64,000 nucleotides of DNA from Ichthyophis bannanicus (Eukaryota > Chordata > Amphibia > Gymnophiona > Ichthyophiidae). The position numbers and the translations under genes are program-made. Position 1 is the stretch's first letter. The number at the start of each line of letters is the position of its first letter. Below, piece after piece: positions 33,605-43,985 of the stretch. Location: contig CM066040.1 in the NCBI GenBank assembly GCA_033557465.1, positions 326,944,297-327,008,296 of the forward strand, read 5' to 3'. The notes beneath the pieces were generated by a model. That model did no database searches, was not told the DNA's origin, and saw only the letters and a program-made list of their open reading frames with translations.

Positions 33605-33984
33605 GAAGGAAAAATAGGGGAGGCCTGAAAGGCCTAAGACCCCATGACTATGAAGAAAAAATATTCAGTTGAAAAGGAAAATCTTACAAGAAAGAAAAGA
33701 AAAACACCGGCGGTACCGGTGGCGTCGGGAAGACAGCCGCGACCACAAGAAAACTAAAAATAAAAAATAAGAATTTTCTGCAGTGACAGGAGGACGTCCT
33801 GCCGGCTCCGCGGAAAAACGAAAACTGAGGAGAGACAGTTGGAAAGGCGGGAAGGCAGCACGCAGGCGCTGAGGGATGCTCCCAAAAGCTTTCTGACTGG
33901 ACGCTGGGGAGCGTTCCCGCGCAGGCTCCGTCGGTACCGACGTACCCATATGTGAAGACTCATTCCTGCTTGTTCCTGGAGATT

Positions 33985-35815
33985 ATTCAGTGTAAAGATG
34001 GTACTCAAAACCATAAGAAGAGATAAGTGTACCAAGAGATTGGGTATAGAGAGAGAAAAGAAGTGAGCCCAAGACAGACCCTTGGGGTACACCAACTGAG
34101 AGCGGGATAGCAGTAGAGGAGGATCCACCAGAATAGACACTGAAAGTACGATGGAAGAAATAAAAAGAGAACGAGGATAGCACAGAAAACCAAGAGAGGA
34201 CAAGGTATTGAGGAGAAGGTGGTGGTCAACACTGTCAAAAGCAGCAGAAAGTCAAGAAGGATGAGGATCGAGTAAAGGCCCTTGGATTTTGCCAGGAACA
34301 GGTCGTTGGAGACTTTGTCAAGAGCCGTTTCAGTAGAATGGAAGGGACGAAAGCCAGATTGCAAGGGATCCAGAAGGGCTTGAGAGGAGAGAAAGTCAAG
34401 GGAATGGCAGTGAACCACATGCTCAAGTAATTTACAGATGAAGAGGAAGAGGGAGATGGGTCAATAGTTAGGAGGACAGGTAGGGTCAAGTGAGGATTTC
34501 TTAAGGAGAGGTGTGACCACAGCATGCTTAAAGGCTGCAGGAACAGTTGCCGTGGAGAGCGATAGGTTGAGAATAAGAGAGATGGAAGGGATTACAGTGG
34601 AGGAGATGAAGTTTAGGAGATGGGTGGGGATAGGATCAGAGGAGCAGGTAGTGAGTTTGGAGGTGTGTGGTTTCCTCAACAGAGATCATAGAAAAGGAAG
34701 AAAGGGTAGCAGAGGTTTGAGGAGAAAAGTTGGGAGGGAAGAGAGGATGGAGCTGACTTTGTGGGGAAATGGGATGTGATCATGTGGACTTTGTCATGGA
34801 AATAGCTGGCCAAGGTTTGGGCAGAAAGGGAAGGAGGGGTCGGAGGCAGAGGCACCTTGAGGAGAGAGTTAAGAGTTGTAAAGGGATGGCAAGGTTCAGA
34901 GGCGAAAGAGTTAGTCAAATGGACATAACAGTCTTGTTTGGCAAGTGTTATGGCTGACTGGAAGAAGGCAGGCATGAATTTGAAGTGCAGAATGTCCACA
35001 AGCGTGCGGGATTTGAGCCAAGTGCGCTCAGCTGAGCGAGAACAGGAACGTAGACAGCAGATAGTGGAAGACAGCCAGGGCTGAGGTACAGTACACCTCA
35101 AAGGATATGGCATGGGTGGGACAAGAGCATCCAGAGAAGAGGACAGTGTAGTGTTATAGGAAGCTACTGTCTCATCGACAGACTCAGATGACATAGTGGA
35201 GGAAAGAGATGGTGAGACAGTATTGGAGAGAGCCAGTGGGTCAATAGTATGAAGATTTCTAAAGAGGTTGGAGGAGACTGGGCGAGGCTGAAGCAGTGAG
35301 TGATGAAGAATAAAGCTTAGCAGGTGATGGTCAGATAAGGGAAGAATTGAGGTACAGAAGTTAGAGGATGAGCAATTAGAGAAGAACACAAGGTAGAGGC
35401 AGTGGCCATGCTGGTGAGTGGGGGTAGTACAGCAAAGCTGGAAGTTGAATGATGAGGTAAGGGAGAGGAGCTTTAAAGCATAAGGGTCGGAGGGGTTATC
35501 AACATGAATGTTAAAATCCCTGAGAATAAGGGAGGTGGAAGATGAGCTCAGAAAGAAGGAAAGCCATGAGTCAAAGTCAGTGAGAAAGGTAGAGGTGCAC
35601 TTGTCAGGGGGTCAATAAATAACAGCTATCCGGAGAGATAGTGGAGTAAAAAGGCAGATAGTGGTCTTCAAGGGAGGGAAAGGAGTGACACAGAGGCAGA
35701 AGGAGGGACTGAAATTGGCAGGAAGGAGAGAGTAGAAGCTCAACACCACCACCACAGCCAGCGGGACGAGGTGTGTGGGAGAACTGATAGCTGCCATGAC
35801 AGAGAGAAGTGCATA
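33985..35815 (-). mobile_element. L2-2 LINE, 5' part
   Basis: Minus-strand L2 from the RT active site (GFEYHLYT at 33990) back through [18 protein letters not shown] (34050), [20 protein letters not shown] (34300), TCSSDPIPTHLLNFISST (34600), the linker and the endonuclease end. It stops near 35815 at LCHGSYQFSHTPRPAGCGGG, so most of the endonuclease is missing. The frame at 34676-35389 (237 residues) holds the linker domain intact. Confidence 0.85.
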
Positions 35816-37470
35816 GCCTTCGCGAACAACCTCCAGCATCCAATGGTCAGTTGTAATCTGGACCCTATCAGAATAAAAGGCTGGGGATGAACTCCACCTG
35901 GGCTCACAACTCAGCACCGTGACTTCTTGGGGCCTCCTGGAGCCCCAGTGGAATAGTCCCTGCGTCCATCATGACCCTCACAAAAGGGCTGACCCCTTGG
36001 GGGATAACGCAAGCACAGGAACATACCATACCATGACCCCCTAGATATGTGAACATCCTTAAAATGTCGCCTGGGTGGGGCTGTAAACTTAGCTCTGCCA
36101 GGTTTATCCTCCAGCAACCGATGCACCTTCGATTCCCCCAAATCTTTGACCATTTTCTCAAGTGCTTCATCAAAAAACAGCTCTCTCTTGAAGAGAAGCT
36201 TACTGAGCTAGGTTTTGGATGACACATCTGCTGACCAGTTCCAGAGTCACAGAAGATGCCTTGCCATCACCATAGAGGCCAGATTCTTAGCTGAAGCTCT
36301 CACTAAATCATACAGCGCATCTCCCAGATAAGCAGACCCAGACTAGCTTGGCCGCTTCTGAAAGTGCCTCTGAGGACTCCTGAATGGACTCGGGCAACCC
36401 TTGCGCCCACTGCAAGCATGCTCTCGCCACATAGGTCCCACAAACTAAGGCCTGCATGCCAGAACAGAGACCTCAAAGGACTGTTTCAGCACCCTTCAAT
36501 GCCAACACCCTCCTCCCCCCACCAGAATTATTGTCTTCTTTGTAACCGCATAAACCAAAGCATTCACTTTCAGGAGTCGTAAAAGGACCTTTTCCTCTAG
36601 TGGAAGGGGGTACAAACGTGCCATGGAATGGCCGACATTTAAACCGGTCTCTGGGGCATCCCATTCCACCGAAATCAAATCCTTAATGGTGCTATGGAGA
36701 AGAAAAACCGTAGAGGGCTTGCAAATACCATGCAAAACTGGATCCTCCAAAGTCCCCTCCTTCACAGGGGCACTGCTGACAATATTAAGGGCCAACAAGG
36801 AATGGAAGATAAGGACTGTGAATTCCTCATGCCTAAACACTCAAATAACTGTTGACTCTTCTCCCAAAGGGAGCTCACCCTCCTCAAGCTCCACCCCGGA
36901 GGAATCCCAGCACCCCAACAGTCACCCTAAGGGATTCTCAGAGCCCCCCAGTAGAACCGATCTCCTAGATCCCCTCCTCCACCCGCCTGCACTTTGCCAC
37001 TGTGTCCTCACCACCAGGCCTGGAGATCTCAGCTTCAAACCTGTCCCCTGCACTGCTGGAGGAGGTTTGCACCAGGCCCTGCTTCATGCAGAAGCTTGAT
37101 GCAAAAGCAGAACAAACTCTGGGAAAAACAGAATCCCATGTACTGCAGACCACTCTCCCGGGGTTCCCTCCTGCATCCATTGTTCCCCAGACCACTTGAA
37201 AGATCAAGTCCCTGGAAGGGTCCCCTGATTCAGACCTGGTTGCCTGCCACATGGCCACAGCTCCCGCCAAAGCTGCGGCTGAGGAGAGACGGGCCAGAGC
37301 TCCTTTCTCACTCCCTGGGGCTGGGAAATCTGAAGTTTCAACCTGCCTCTGTGGCACAGCCGTCTGCCTCATAGCCGTGGCAAAAACTAGCCGTTGATAA
37401 AGACTCATGGCAGCTCCCACAGGCCGCACAGCACAATGCCGTTCTAACTGCCACAGCCACGTGCTACTGC
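35816..37470 (-). pseudogene. DIRS-B gag-like ORF1
   Basis: Minus strand. Near 36130 it reads MVKDLGESKVHRLLEDKPGR, matching VKDLGESKGGRLPEDRPKQG in DIRS-C. At 36496-36840 it reads VSSAPVKEGTLEDPVLHGIC, then MARLYPLPLEEKVLLRLLKV and VTKKTIIL, matching the corresponding block of DIRS-C (EDPLIQAV, MNRLYPLVNKDKERF, VTKKMTIP). The N-terminal frame at 36965-37429 is Ala/Arg rich; the Cys motif seen in families A and C was not found. Frameshifts separate the blocks. Confidence 0.75.
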
Positions 37471-38063
37471 TCCGCTTGCAGCTAAAAGTCTCTCTCTCAC
37501 CTCACTCAGCCTGACCCAGCTGATTGCACCAGTTTCATGCCTGTATTATGGGATCCCTGGTCACTGCAGAGAAAAAAAGGAGCCTGCCTGATTTCTCTCT
37601 CTTTGTTTCTTTTTTATGGGGGGAGGGGAGACTTAAAGGGCTAGGCCCCTCTGTGATAATGTACCCTGGGCAACCTCCCAAAAGTTGGGGAGAGGGAATG
37701 GAGGATCCCCAAGGGAGATCCCCTGGGGTTGAGGTGGAGGACTTAGGGGAAGGGACCCAGACCACCAAGCTCTGCACCCCTCAGACCACAGCTGCTGCAA
37801 TCAGCACAGGGTCCTCTGTGGAGAATTACTTCTCTTCTAGGTAATCAATCATATCTTTCCAATCTTTTCTTTTTTTTTTCCTACAGAGGAGTCCATTCTG
37901 CACAGATGCTCATCACTATCTGCTGAAGACTGAGAAGTACTGGTTTGGCCATATCTGCACAGATCCTTTATAGAATGACATCACCAAAACCAGTGGTTCT
38001 CAGTCTCCATCTCTGATGATGGGACATAACTTATGCATCTGGACTGGACTGGACTGGAGGGAC
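37471..38063 (-). repeat. DIRS-B untranslated leader and right terminal repeat
   Basis: No gene. The terminal repeat (about 37900-38063) is the inverted counterpart of 19819-20000: CAGTGGTTCTCAGTCTCC here against GGAGACTGAGAACCACTGG there. It ends in the stack CTGGACTGGACTGGACTGG. Promoter activity is known to reside in DIRS terminal repeats, but no motif here was tested. Confidence 0.75.
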
Positions 38064-38490
38064 GATGAGGAAGATAGAGGTCTATAAAATTCTGAATGAA
38101 TTGGAACAGGTAAATATGAATCGATTGTTTACTCTCTCAAAAAGTACAAAGATGAGAGGTCATGCCATGAAGTTCCAAAGTAGTACACTTATAACAAATA
38201 GGAGAGAATATTATTGCAATTCATTGCCAGGGATGTGGTAAAAGCAGTTAGGTTAGCTGGGTTTAAAAAATGTTTGGACAAGTTTCTGGAGGAAAAGTCC
38301 AGAAACCATTATTAAATCAGACTTGGAAAAGCCACCATTTATCCCTGGGAGTAAACAGCATGGGATTGTGCTACCTTTTGGGATATGCCAGGTATTTCTG
38401 ACCTGAATTTGTCACTACTGGAAACGGAATACTGGGCTTGATGGACCATTAATCTAAACCAGTATGGCAGTTCTTATGTTCTTATGTCAG
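38064..38490 (+). mobile_element. CR1-A segment 6 (3' end)
   Basis: Resumes CR1-A at GATAGAGGTCTATAAAATTC and continues through the end of ORF2 and the 3' UTR. It ends with the CR1 signature TTCTTATGTTCTTATG at 38471-38486. The C-terminal peptide corresponds to DLNRLFTLSEYRKTRGHAMK in CR1-C. Confidence 0.88.
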
Positions 38491-39867
38491 GGAAGTGTGG
38501 CAGACCAGAGAGATCCATTTCTTCTCCTTTACCATGTCTCTCCCTTTATTCCTTATCTCCTTGGATTGCCATCTGACTCCAACATACTGATACAGGCTGG
38601 CTTTTACAGAGTGTACTTATGGACTTGTGGTTCTGATTTCCCTCAGAAATATAGAACTGCGTCTTCATGCATGCAGTGAAGTAAAATCCCGGACTGGATC
38701 AGTGCATGAGAAAAAAAGGAGCCAACCCATCTTTATTGAGATTCTTGGTATTTCCTGTGGTTTCTCTCAAGTCCCACCTACATATGGGTCAATGACTACA
38801 CAGGTCTCCTGACAGCAAAAAATGGTGCACCACCTTCACTGTCATTGAAGTTCCCAGTCCCTTATTAAACAGTGGACAAGGCCGACCTCTCAGCCATCAG
38901 AGAAGAGCAGATCAATGGTTTCCTAATCCTTCATGTAGGGGACTGCAGGAAGCTTGTTGTTTTTCAATTTTGATAGTTAATTGTAAGGTTAGTGACGTAC
39001 ACATGAAGCCCTCATATGTGAGACAATGAAGCCATCTATAAGGGATAAATTACTATTACTCTGCTAGCACATACACAGGGCCTTCTTCTGCAGATCAGGA
39101 AAAAGCAGGGATGGAGATGGTTTTATTTTTCTCTCTCTGTACTGTCTCTGCCCCTCTTCATGTTCCCACCATAAAAACTTGTCTTTCTGTTTTAATGTTG
39201 AGAGCTCCAAGACAAAGAGGCAGCACAAATGAATCTCATCATCTCATGGCAAGAAGACAATAGCAAGGCTATAAAGAATGCTTTTGCTTAGGTTCCTCCG
39301 ATCTCATTTCCAGGGACGTCTGAATGGGAACAGCCATGATAGGAGTGGCCACAAAGGCTATAAACCACACATGGAAGAAAAGCCTGGGTGCTACGGCAGT
39401 CTCTGGAAGGTTAATGGAGCGGGTAGCTCCATTGTTCATTGTACCCCTCCCCATTTCTTCACCAGCAGCGGCGTGCTTTCCAGCACAGAAAGGGTTGCTA
39501 TGAAAGGGCAGTGTAGCACATTCACGCCTCCATTGTATTGGAAATGGGATTCTGCTGTGGAACCCACTTAACTCCGGAAGTGATCAACTGGTTACAAGGA
39601 GGCGATGGTGACACATGACAATGCTTGACCCTTAGACGCAGCCTGAAAACTATGTTCTTTGTAAGGAGAGGTAACAGCTTAGCCTGGGGCAACGCTTGCA
39701 TCACAACCCTGGATTAGACAAATTCTCACAGCTGAATCAAAAAGTCCTAAACCGGTGTTATTATGAATTGTATAACGCATACAAGATGTACACAGAGCTG
39801 TACAGAGACAAGTGGGGAGTAATTTCCTAAAAGTGCACACATTGAAAAGGCAACATGGGCACTTATT
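38491..39867. other. No recognised feature
   Basis: Unique-looking sequence. The short frames at 39269-39571 on both strands have no recognisable domain; the minus one has a hydrophobic stretch (LFFHVWFIAFVATPIMAV) but no splice sites I would trust. Confidence 0.35.
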
Positions 39868-41694
39868 TTTATTTATTTATTTATTTATTTAACACTCATT
39901 TTTATACCGCATCTTCCAGAGATCAGTTGCGGTGTACAAATAACAACTATTAACAAATCGAAATTTGTTTTACATAGAAAATCTTAGATATACATAGAAC
40001 ATCTTAAAGTATCATAAATTAAACAAATTTAACTGGAACTGAGTTAAAACAATTAACTAACAGAAAATGGTGTTAACGTACATAATATAGTACATAACAG
40101 ATACAACTATATACAAGAGGAAGGTATTAGGGCATAAGAGATTGGATAGTCTTTTCATTTGCGCTATGTGTGTGGTCTATTTATGTGGAAGGCTTGTGCT
40201 TTATGTGGTCAGTTACTTGTTTAGCCTTTATCTAAGTTGAGTGTAAGGTTTTCCATGGTGTTATAGTGTTTGGTGAATAGATAAGTTTTTAATTTTTTGC
40301 GGAATTCCATGATCTCTGTTAGTGATCGTAGATCCTCTGGTAGGGAGTTCCAGATAGTAGGAGCTATATGAGAGAAGGCTATATTGTTGGTTAATTTATG
40401 TGCTTTTATGAAGTCCTTCGGAATCTTTAGTTTATTTAATTGTTCTTTTCTGTGGGTAGTCTTAGGTGTTTCTTTGCATATTAAATTACATAGTGTAGTT
40501 GGAGCCATATCATTTAATGCTTTGAATGAGGTAATTATTGTTTTGTATGTTATCCTACTCTGTATTGGTAACCAATGAAGGGATGCTAGTATTGGTGTTA
40601 TGTGTTGGAGTGAGTTTATTTTTAATATAATCCTTGCCGTTGCATTTTGGGCTAGTTGAATTCTTTTAATGTTCTGTTTTGAAATGCCCATAAGTATTAG
40701 GTTGGCAAAATCAAAGTGAGGGGTTATAATAGCTTGTGTTATATTAATGAAATCTTGTACAAATACTAGCGGGCGTAGTTGTTTGAGAATTTTAAGTTTG
40801 AAATAGATTTTCTTTGTGGTGTTTCTAATGTGTGTTTCCATTGTAAGGTGTGTATCTATTATAACACCTAGATATCTTATTTCATTTTTTATTTTAATTT
40901 CTTGATCTTGTAGTGTTATATGGGTTGGGGGAATAAATGATTGATTTTTTGTTACAATTAGGACTTCGGTTTTAGCATGGTTTATATGGAGGTTTTGAGT
41001 TTTTAGCCAAATTGTGATTTCGTTATAACAGTCTGAGAGGAGTTGTAATGGTAGGTTAGGGATAGTAAATGGAATGTACATCATAATATCGTCTGCATAG
41101 AGGTGATATTGTACTCCAAATTTTTTAAAGATATTGCAGACCGGTTTTATGTAGATGTTAAAAAGTAGGGCTGATAGAGCAGATCCTTGTGGTAAACCTA
41201 TTTCTTGGTTATATGTAGTTGAAGTTTGATTGCCTATTCGTACATTTTGAGTTCTGTTGTTTAAATAGGAAGTGAACCATTTATGTACTGTAGAGTTTAT
41301 GCCTATCTGTTTTAAGTTTCTGAGCATTATTGAGTGATGTACACTATCAAAGGCCGCTGATATGTCAATGAAGAGGAGGATGAATGCTTGTTTATGGCTG
41401 TCGATTCCTCTTAGGAGAGTATCAATTAATACAGTAAGTAGTGTTTCAACTCCGTGGCGGGGTCGAAATCCATATTGTTGCTCATCAAGTGGGTAAGATG
41501 TGTCTATGTATTCCTGTGTCTGTAATTGCACTACTTTTTCTATTATTTTGGCCAAAAATGGTATGCTAGAGATGGGTCTGTATGATATTGGGGATGTTTT
41601 ATCTAATTTGCTATTCTTTAGAATTGGGCGTATTTGTGCGTGCTTGAGTGATTGTGGTAGGTAACCTTGGGTTAATGAGAGGAGAACACAAGGT
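39868..41694 (-). mobile_element. 5'-truncated LINE with open RT frame
   Basis: Minus-strand LINE of the same group as 22161-23352. Its 3' end is at the left: (TTTA)n at 39869-39890 followed by TTTATACCGCATCTTCC, whose complement recurs as the tail at 45040-45105. It is truncated near 41694, within the RT domain, so endonuclease is absent. One frame remains open through most of the RT, so it is younger than its neighbours. Confidence 0.88.
40221..41555 (-). CDS. LINE reverse transcriptase, 444-residue open frame (partial protein)
   Basis: RT motifs in order: EQQYGFRPRHGVETLLTVL (residues 24-42), LLFIDISAAFDSVHHSIML (59-77), EIGLPQGSALSALLFNIYIK (117-136) and QYHLYADDIMMYIPF with an intact YADD (about 146-160). 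Then EIRYLGVIIDTHLTMETHI, the thumb. The C-terminal domain includes HFDFANLILMGISKQNIKRI and HWLPIQSRITYKTIITSFKA, and ends with APTIWNSLPEDLRSLTEIME. It looks catalytically complete for the fingers to thumb region, but the endonuclease and N-terminus are lost, so the frame is a 5'-truncated remnant; the Met used as start is internal. Confidence 0.88.
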   Translation of the reverse strand: MAKIIEKVVQLQTQEYIDTSYPLDEQQYGFRPRHGVETLLTVLIDTLLRGIDSHKQAFILLFIDISAAFDSVHHSIMLRNLKQIGINSTVHKWFTSYLNNRTQNVRIGNQTSTTYNQEIGLPQGSALSALLFNIYIKPVCNIFKKFGVQYHLYADDIMMYIPFTIPNLPLQLLSDCYNEITIWLKTQNLHINHAKTEVLIVTKNQSFIPPTHITLQDQEIKIKNEIRYLGVIIDTHLTMETHIRNTTKKIYFKLKILKQLRPLVFVQDFINITQAIITPHFDFANLILMGISKQNIKRIQLAQNATARIILKINSLQHITPILASLHWLPIQSRITYKTIITSFKALNDMAPTTLCNLICKETPKTTHRKEQLNKLKIPKDFIKAHKLTNNIAFSHIAPTIWNSLPEDLRSLTEIMEFRKKLKTYLFTKHYNTMENLTLNLDKG

Positions 41695-41780
41695 AGGCAG
41701 AGGCACCTTGAGGAGAGAGTTAAGAGTTGTAAAGGGATGGCAAGGTTCAGAGGCGAAAGAGTTAGTCAAATGGACATAAC
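41695..41780 (-). mobile_element. L2 fragment, 86 bp
   Basis: Identical, as far as I can read, to 34844-34929 within L2-2, starting AGGCAGAGGCACC and ending GGACATAAC. It abuts the truncated 5' end of the LINE at 39868-41694, preceded by GAGAACACAAGGT, which resembles 35385-35398 of L2-2, so it may be an internally deleted L2 copy. Confidence 0.8.
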
Positions 41781-41849
41781 TTATGTGCCTTTAGAAAATA
41801 GGCCCCCAAAATTATCCCCAATAATGCACAATTGCTCTCACACCTACCT

Positions 41850-42380
41850 GCTCTAATCCTCATAACCAAGGGGTCATCTTTGATCATTTTCTTTCCTTCT
41901 CTGTGCACATCCAAAATACTGCTAAAGCCTATTATTTCATCCTTTGCCACACTGCTAAAATTCTCTTCCTTTCTGAACATGATACCAAAATGTTCATCCA
42001 CTCTCTAATCACTTCTAACTTTGACTATTGCAACCTGCTCCTTGCTAGTCTCCCACAGAACCACCTTTCTCCACTGCAAAATGCAATTGCACAACTTACC
42101 TTCCCTGATCATCACTATGCCCATGTAGCATGTCTCCTCAAGTCATTAAACTGGCTCCTCGCCCATTTCCTCACCCAGTTCAAACTTCTATGGCTTACCG
42201 ACAAATGCATTCGCTCTGCAGCTCCTCATTACTCTTCGTCTCTCTCTCTACACTCTTCCTAGTCAACTCTGTCTACTGGAAACGTACTCTATCTGTGACT
42301 TTCCTTGCCGCTGCTAATGCCGGACTCTACCTTTTCAACCTTTTCTCTGATTTGGTGAGACATGCTCCCTAGTCATTTGC
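41850..42380 (+). mobile_element. L2 fragment, RT C-terminus
   Basis: Plus strand. The frame at 41903-42262 encodes FLSEHDTKMFIHSLITSNFD, then YCNLLLASLPQNHLSPLQNA, matching L2-1 at 10615-10740 (FLSEHTTKTLIHSLISSRLD). It is diverged and truncated at both ends. Confidence 0.8.
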
Positions 42381-42613
42381 AAATCCTAATTAAAAACGCA
42401 GCATTTTTGAAGTCACTTTTACATCTTGAGCACTTCTCTGTAATGTATCCTCTTAGACTCTATTGTTTGTCATGTATGTTTGCCTTGAGTTTTGTTGAGC
42501 AGGGACTGTCTGTACAGTGCTTTAAGAGGTAGCAGTGGGGAGGTATTTGCTGCTGCAGTCTGACTCCTGCAATAGTTTGTGCATAGGCGTCCCCTTGCCC
42601 CCCTTGCCCTTAC

Positions 42614-42792
42614 CTGCCCTCACTGTGAGCCTTCTGCTGGATGCTCAGCAATAGCAGCCGAATCTCCTGTTTCAACATCTCCTTGATCACTGGCGGATCA
42701 GCTAAGATGGGTCTGCTGCTTGGCACGAGGAATCGATCTCCAGAGAATGTGCCAGCCCGGAGTTCATGCCACACCTTCAACCAGGTGTCTAT
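42614..42792 (-). CDS. CCDC24: Internal exon of a CCDC24-like gene
   Basis: A 179-base open block on the minus strand with good splice sites: acceptor GACCTTCTTTTCAG before 42792 and donor GGCAG then GTAAGGG after 42614. The peptide (59 codons plus two bases) includes WLKVWHELRAG, VPSSRPILADPPVIKEMLKQ and EIRLLLLSIQQKAHSEGR. From memory, human CCDC24 has SSRPISDPSSLL, then LLKDLLRQELRQLLQGL and RHKAICEGRD, in that order. The two bases left at the donor are completed in frame by the exon at 5990-6157. Function of CCDC24 is little known. The N-terminal exon should lie to the right and was not found. Confidence 0.62.
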
Positions 42793-43099
42793 CTGAAAAG
42801 AAGGTCACACTTATCACTTGTGTAGAGCCAATGAAATCCTGTGCTGAAAAGTACAAACATCTGCACTGGGAATTACATGACAGATGCGCATTCTCAGCTA
42901 GCTTTGACAGAAAATTATTTTATGTATTTTATTACTCTGTACAGTGCCTTGACTTGAACTTTGGTTTATGGAAAATGTCATAGAAGCACAACGGAACAGA
43001 AAAGAACAGAAAATGTGTCTAAAGACAGGCTAAAATAAGCTTGTTCTCTTCGTGTTCAGAAGTTCTCTGAAAACTGACCCTTAATATATGCAAGTGGCT

Positions 43100-43270
43100 T
43101 TCTCCCGAACCAAGTTATGACCCAGAAAAGCGAAGCCACTTACTTGTAGCGGGGATTCTCCATAGATAGCAGAGGAATACAGCTCCACTACGTTACAAAT
43201 GACAGCCTCTGACTCAGATACTCTCCCCTGTAACTCATGGAAAAGCCTTTGACAGGCCTTCCTCAGCTAA
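43100..43270 (-). repeat. Possible DIRS-like terminal fragment
   Basis: On the minus strand, GGAGAATCCCCGCTACAAGT followed by AAGTGGCTTCGC parallels the DIRS internal junctions in this window (AGATCACCTGTTACAGGTAA, then GTAACTGTGCT). No second half or coding region is attached. A 123-base open block (43144-43266) with a perfect GTAAGT donor also exists here, so an exon is a possible alternative. Confidence 0.35.
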
Positions 43271-43429
43271 TACAGATGGTCCTTCTCACCTCTCAGTTCA
43301 TATCATAACTATTTGTGTTGAATGAGTGGGAAGGAGGGTACAAGAAAGTGCAGCTGCATTCCCCTGCCATCTATAGAACTCCTATTGCAGTTAAACAATT
43401 TTACTTTTCCCTTTTTCCCCTCCCAGTCT

Positions 43430-43985
43430 AGCCCAACAGAGCATCTTTCCTCTTTCCCCTTCCTTCAGTCCAGTCCAGTCCAGCTCAGCATCTCCCCTTT
43501 TCTCCTTCCTCCAGTCCAGTCCAGCCCAGCATCTCCCCTTTTCTCCTTCCTCCAGTCCAGTCCAGCCCAGCATCTCCCCTTTTCTCCTTCCTCCAGTCCA
43601 GTCCAGCCCAGCATCTCCCCTTTTCTCTTTCCTCTTTCCTCCAGTCCAGTCCAGCCCAGCATCTCCCCTTTTCTCTTTCCTCCAGTCCAGTCCAGCCCAG
43701 CATCTCCCCTTTTCTCCTTCCTCCAGTCCAGTCCAGCCCAGCATCTCCCCTTTTCTCCTTCCTCCAGTCCAGTCCAGCCCAGCATCTCCCCTTTTCTCCT
43801 TCCTCCAGTCCAGTCCAGCCCAGCATCTCCCCTTTTCTCCTTCCTCCAGTCCAGTCCAGTCCAGCTCAGCATAGTCCCCTTTCCTCTTTCTCCTCTCCCA
43901 GTCCAGTATCTTCCTCTTTTCTCTTTCTCCTCTCCCAGTCCAGTCCAGAATCTCCTTCCTTGTCCCTTCCAATCCAGTAGAGTTC
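43430..43985. repeat. 41-bp minisatellite
   Basis: Unit TCCAGTCCAGTCCAGCCCAG followed by CATCTCCCCTTTTCTCCTTC and C; about ten copies between 43455 and 43875 and degenerate ones to 43985. One unit near 43625 carries an extra 8-9 base CTCTTTCCT. The strand is strongly pyrimidine biased. The unit length is not a multiple of three and lacks stops in most phases, so several overlapping frames stay open on both strands; none of them is a gene. Confidence 0.92.

Larger units (their letters stand above)
28573..33984 (-). mobile_element. DIRS family A element with complete ends
   Basis: The terminal repeats are 28573-28775 and about 33800-33984, inverted relative to each other. Both contain the palindrome CGTCGGTACCGACG and the stretch GCGCGGGAACGCTCCCCAGC or its complement. 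The internal complementary region (28855-28935) joins GATCACCTGTTACAGGTAAG to CTCCAGGAACAAGCAGGAAT, complements of the left and right outer ends. Coding content is gag (31337-33604) and scraps of RNase H; RT and recombinase are not recognisable. It is inserted in the RT active-site codons of L2-2. Confidence 0.88.
19819..38063 (-). mobile_element. DIRS family B element, 18 kb including nested insertions
   Basis: The inverted terminal repeats are 19819-20000 and about 37900-38063 (complementary, sharing CTCCAGTCCAG and CCCATCA). The internal complementary region at 20265-20332 joins AAAATTAGCAGATAAGG, complement of the left outer end, to CCCTCCAGTCCAGTCC, complement of the right outer end. The element occupies a position within the CR1-A C-terminal coding region, which resumes as GATAGAGGTCTATAAAATTC. 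Own pieces are 19819-20805, 25266-27620 and 35816-38063; the rest is an RTE LINE and an L2/DIRS-A block. Gene order on the minus strand is gag, RT, RNase H, recombinase. Confidence 0.88.

Noticed and set aside
39269..39571. Possible membrane-protein exon (LFFHVWFIAFVATPIMAV)
   Set aside because: No family match, no convincing splice sites, and an equally long frame on the other strand.
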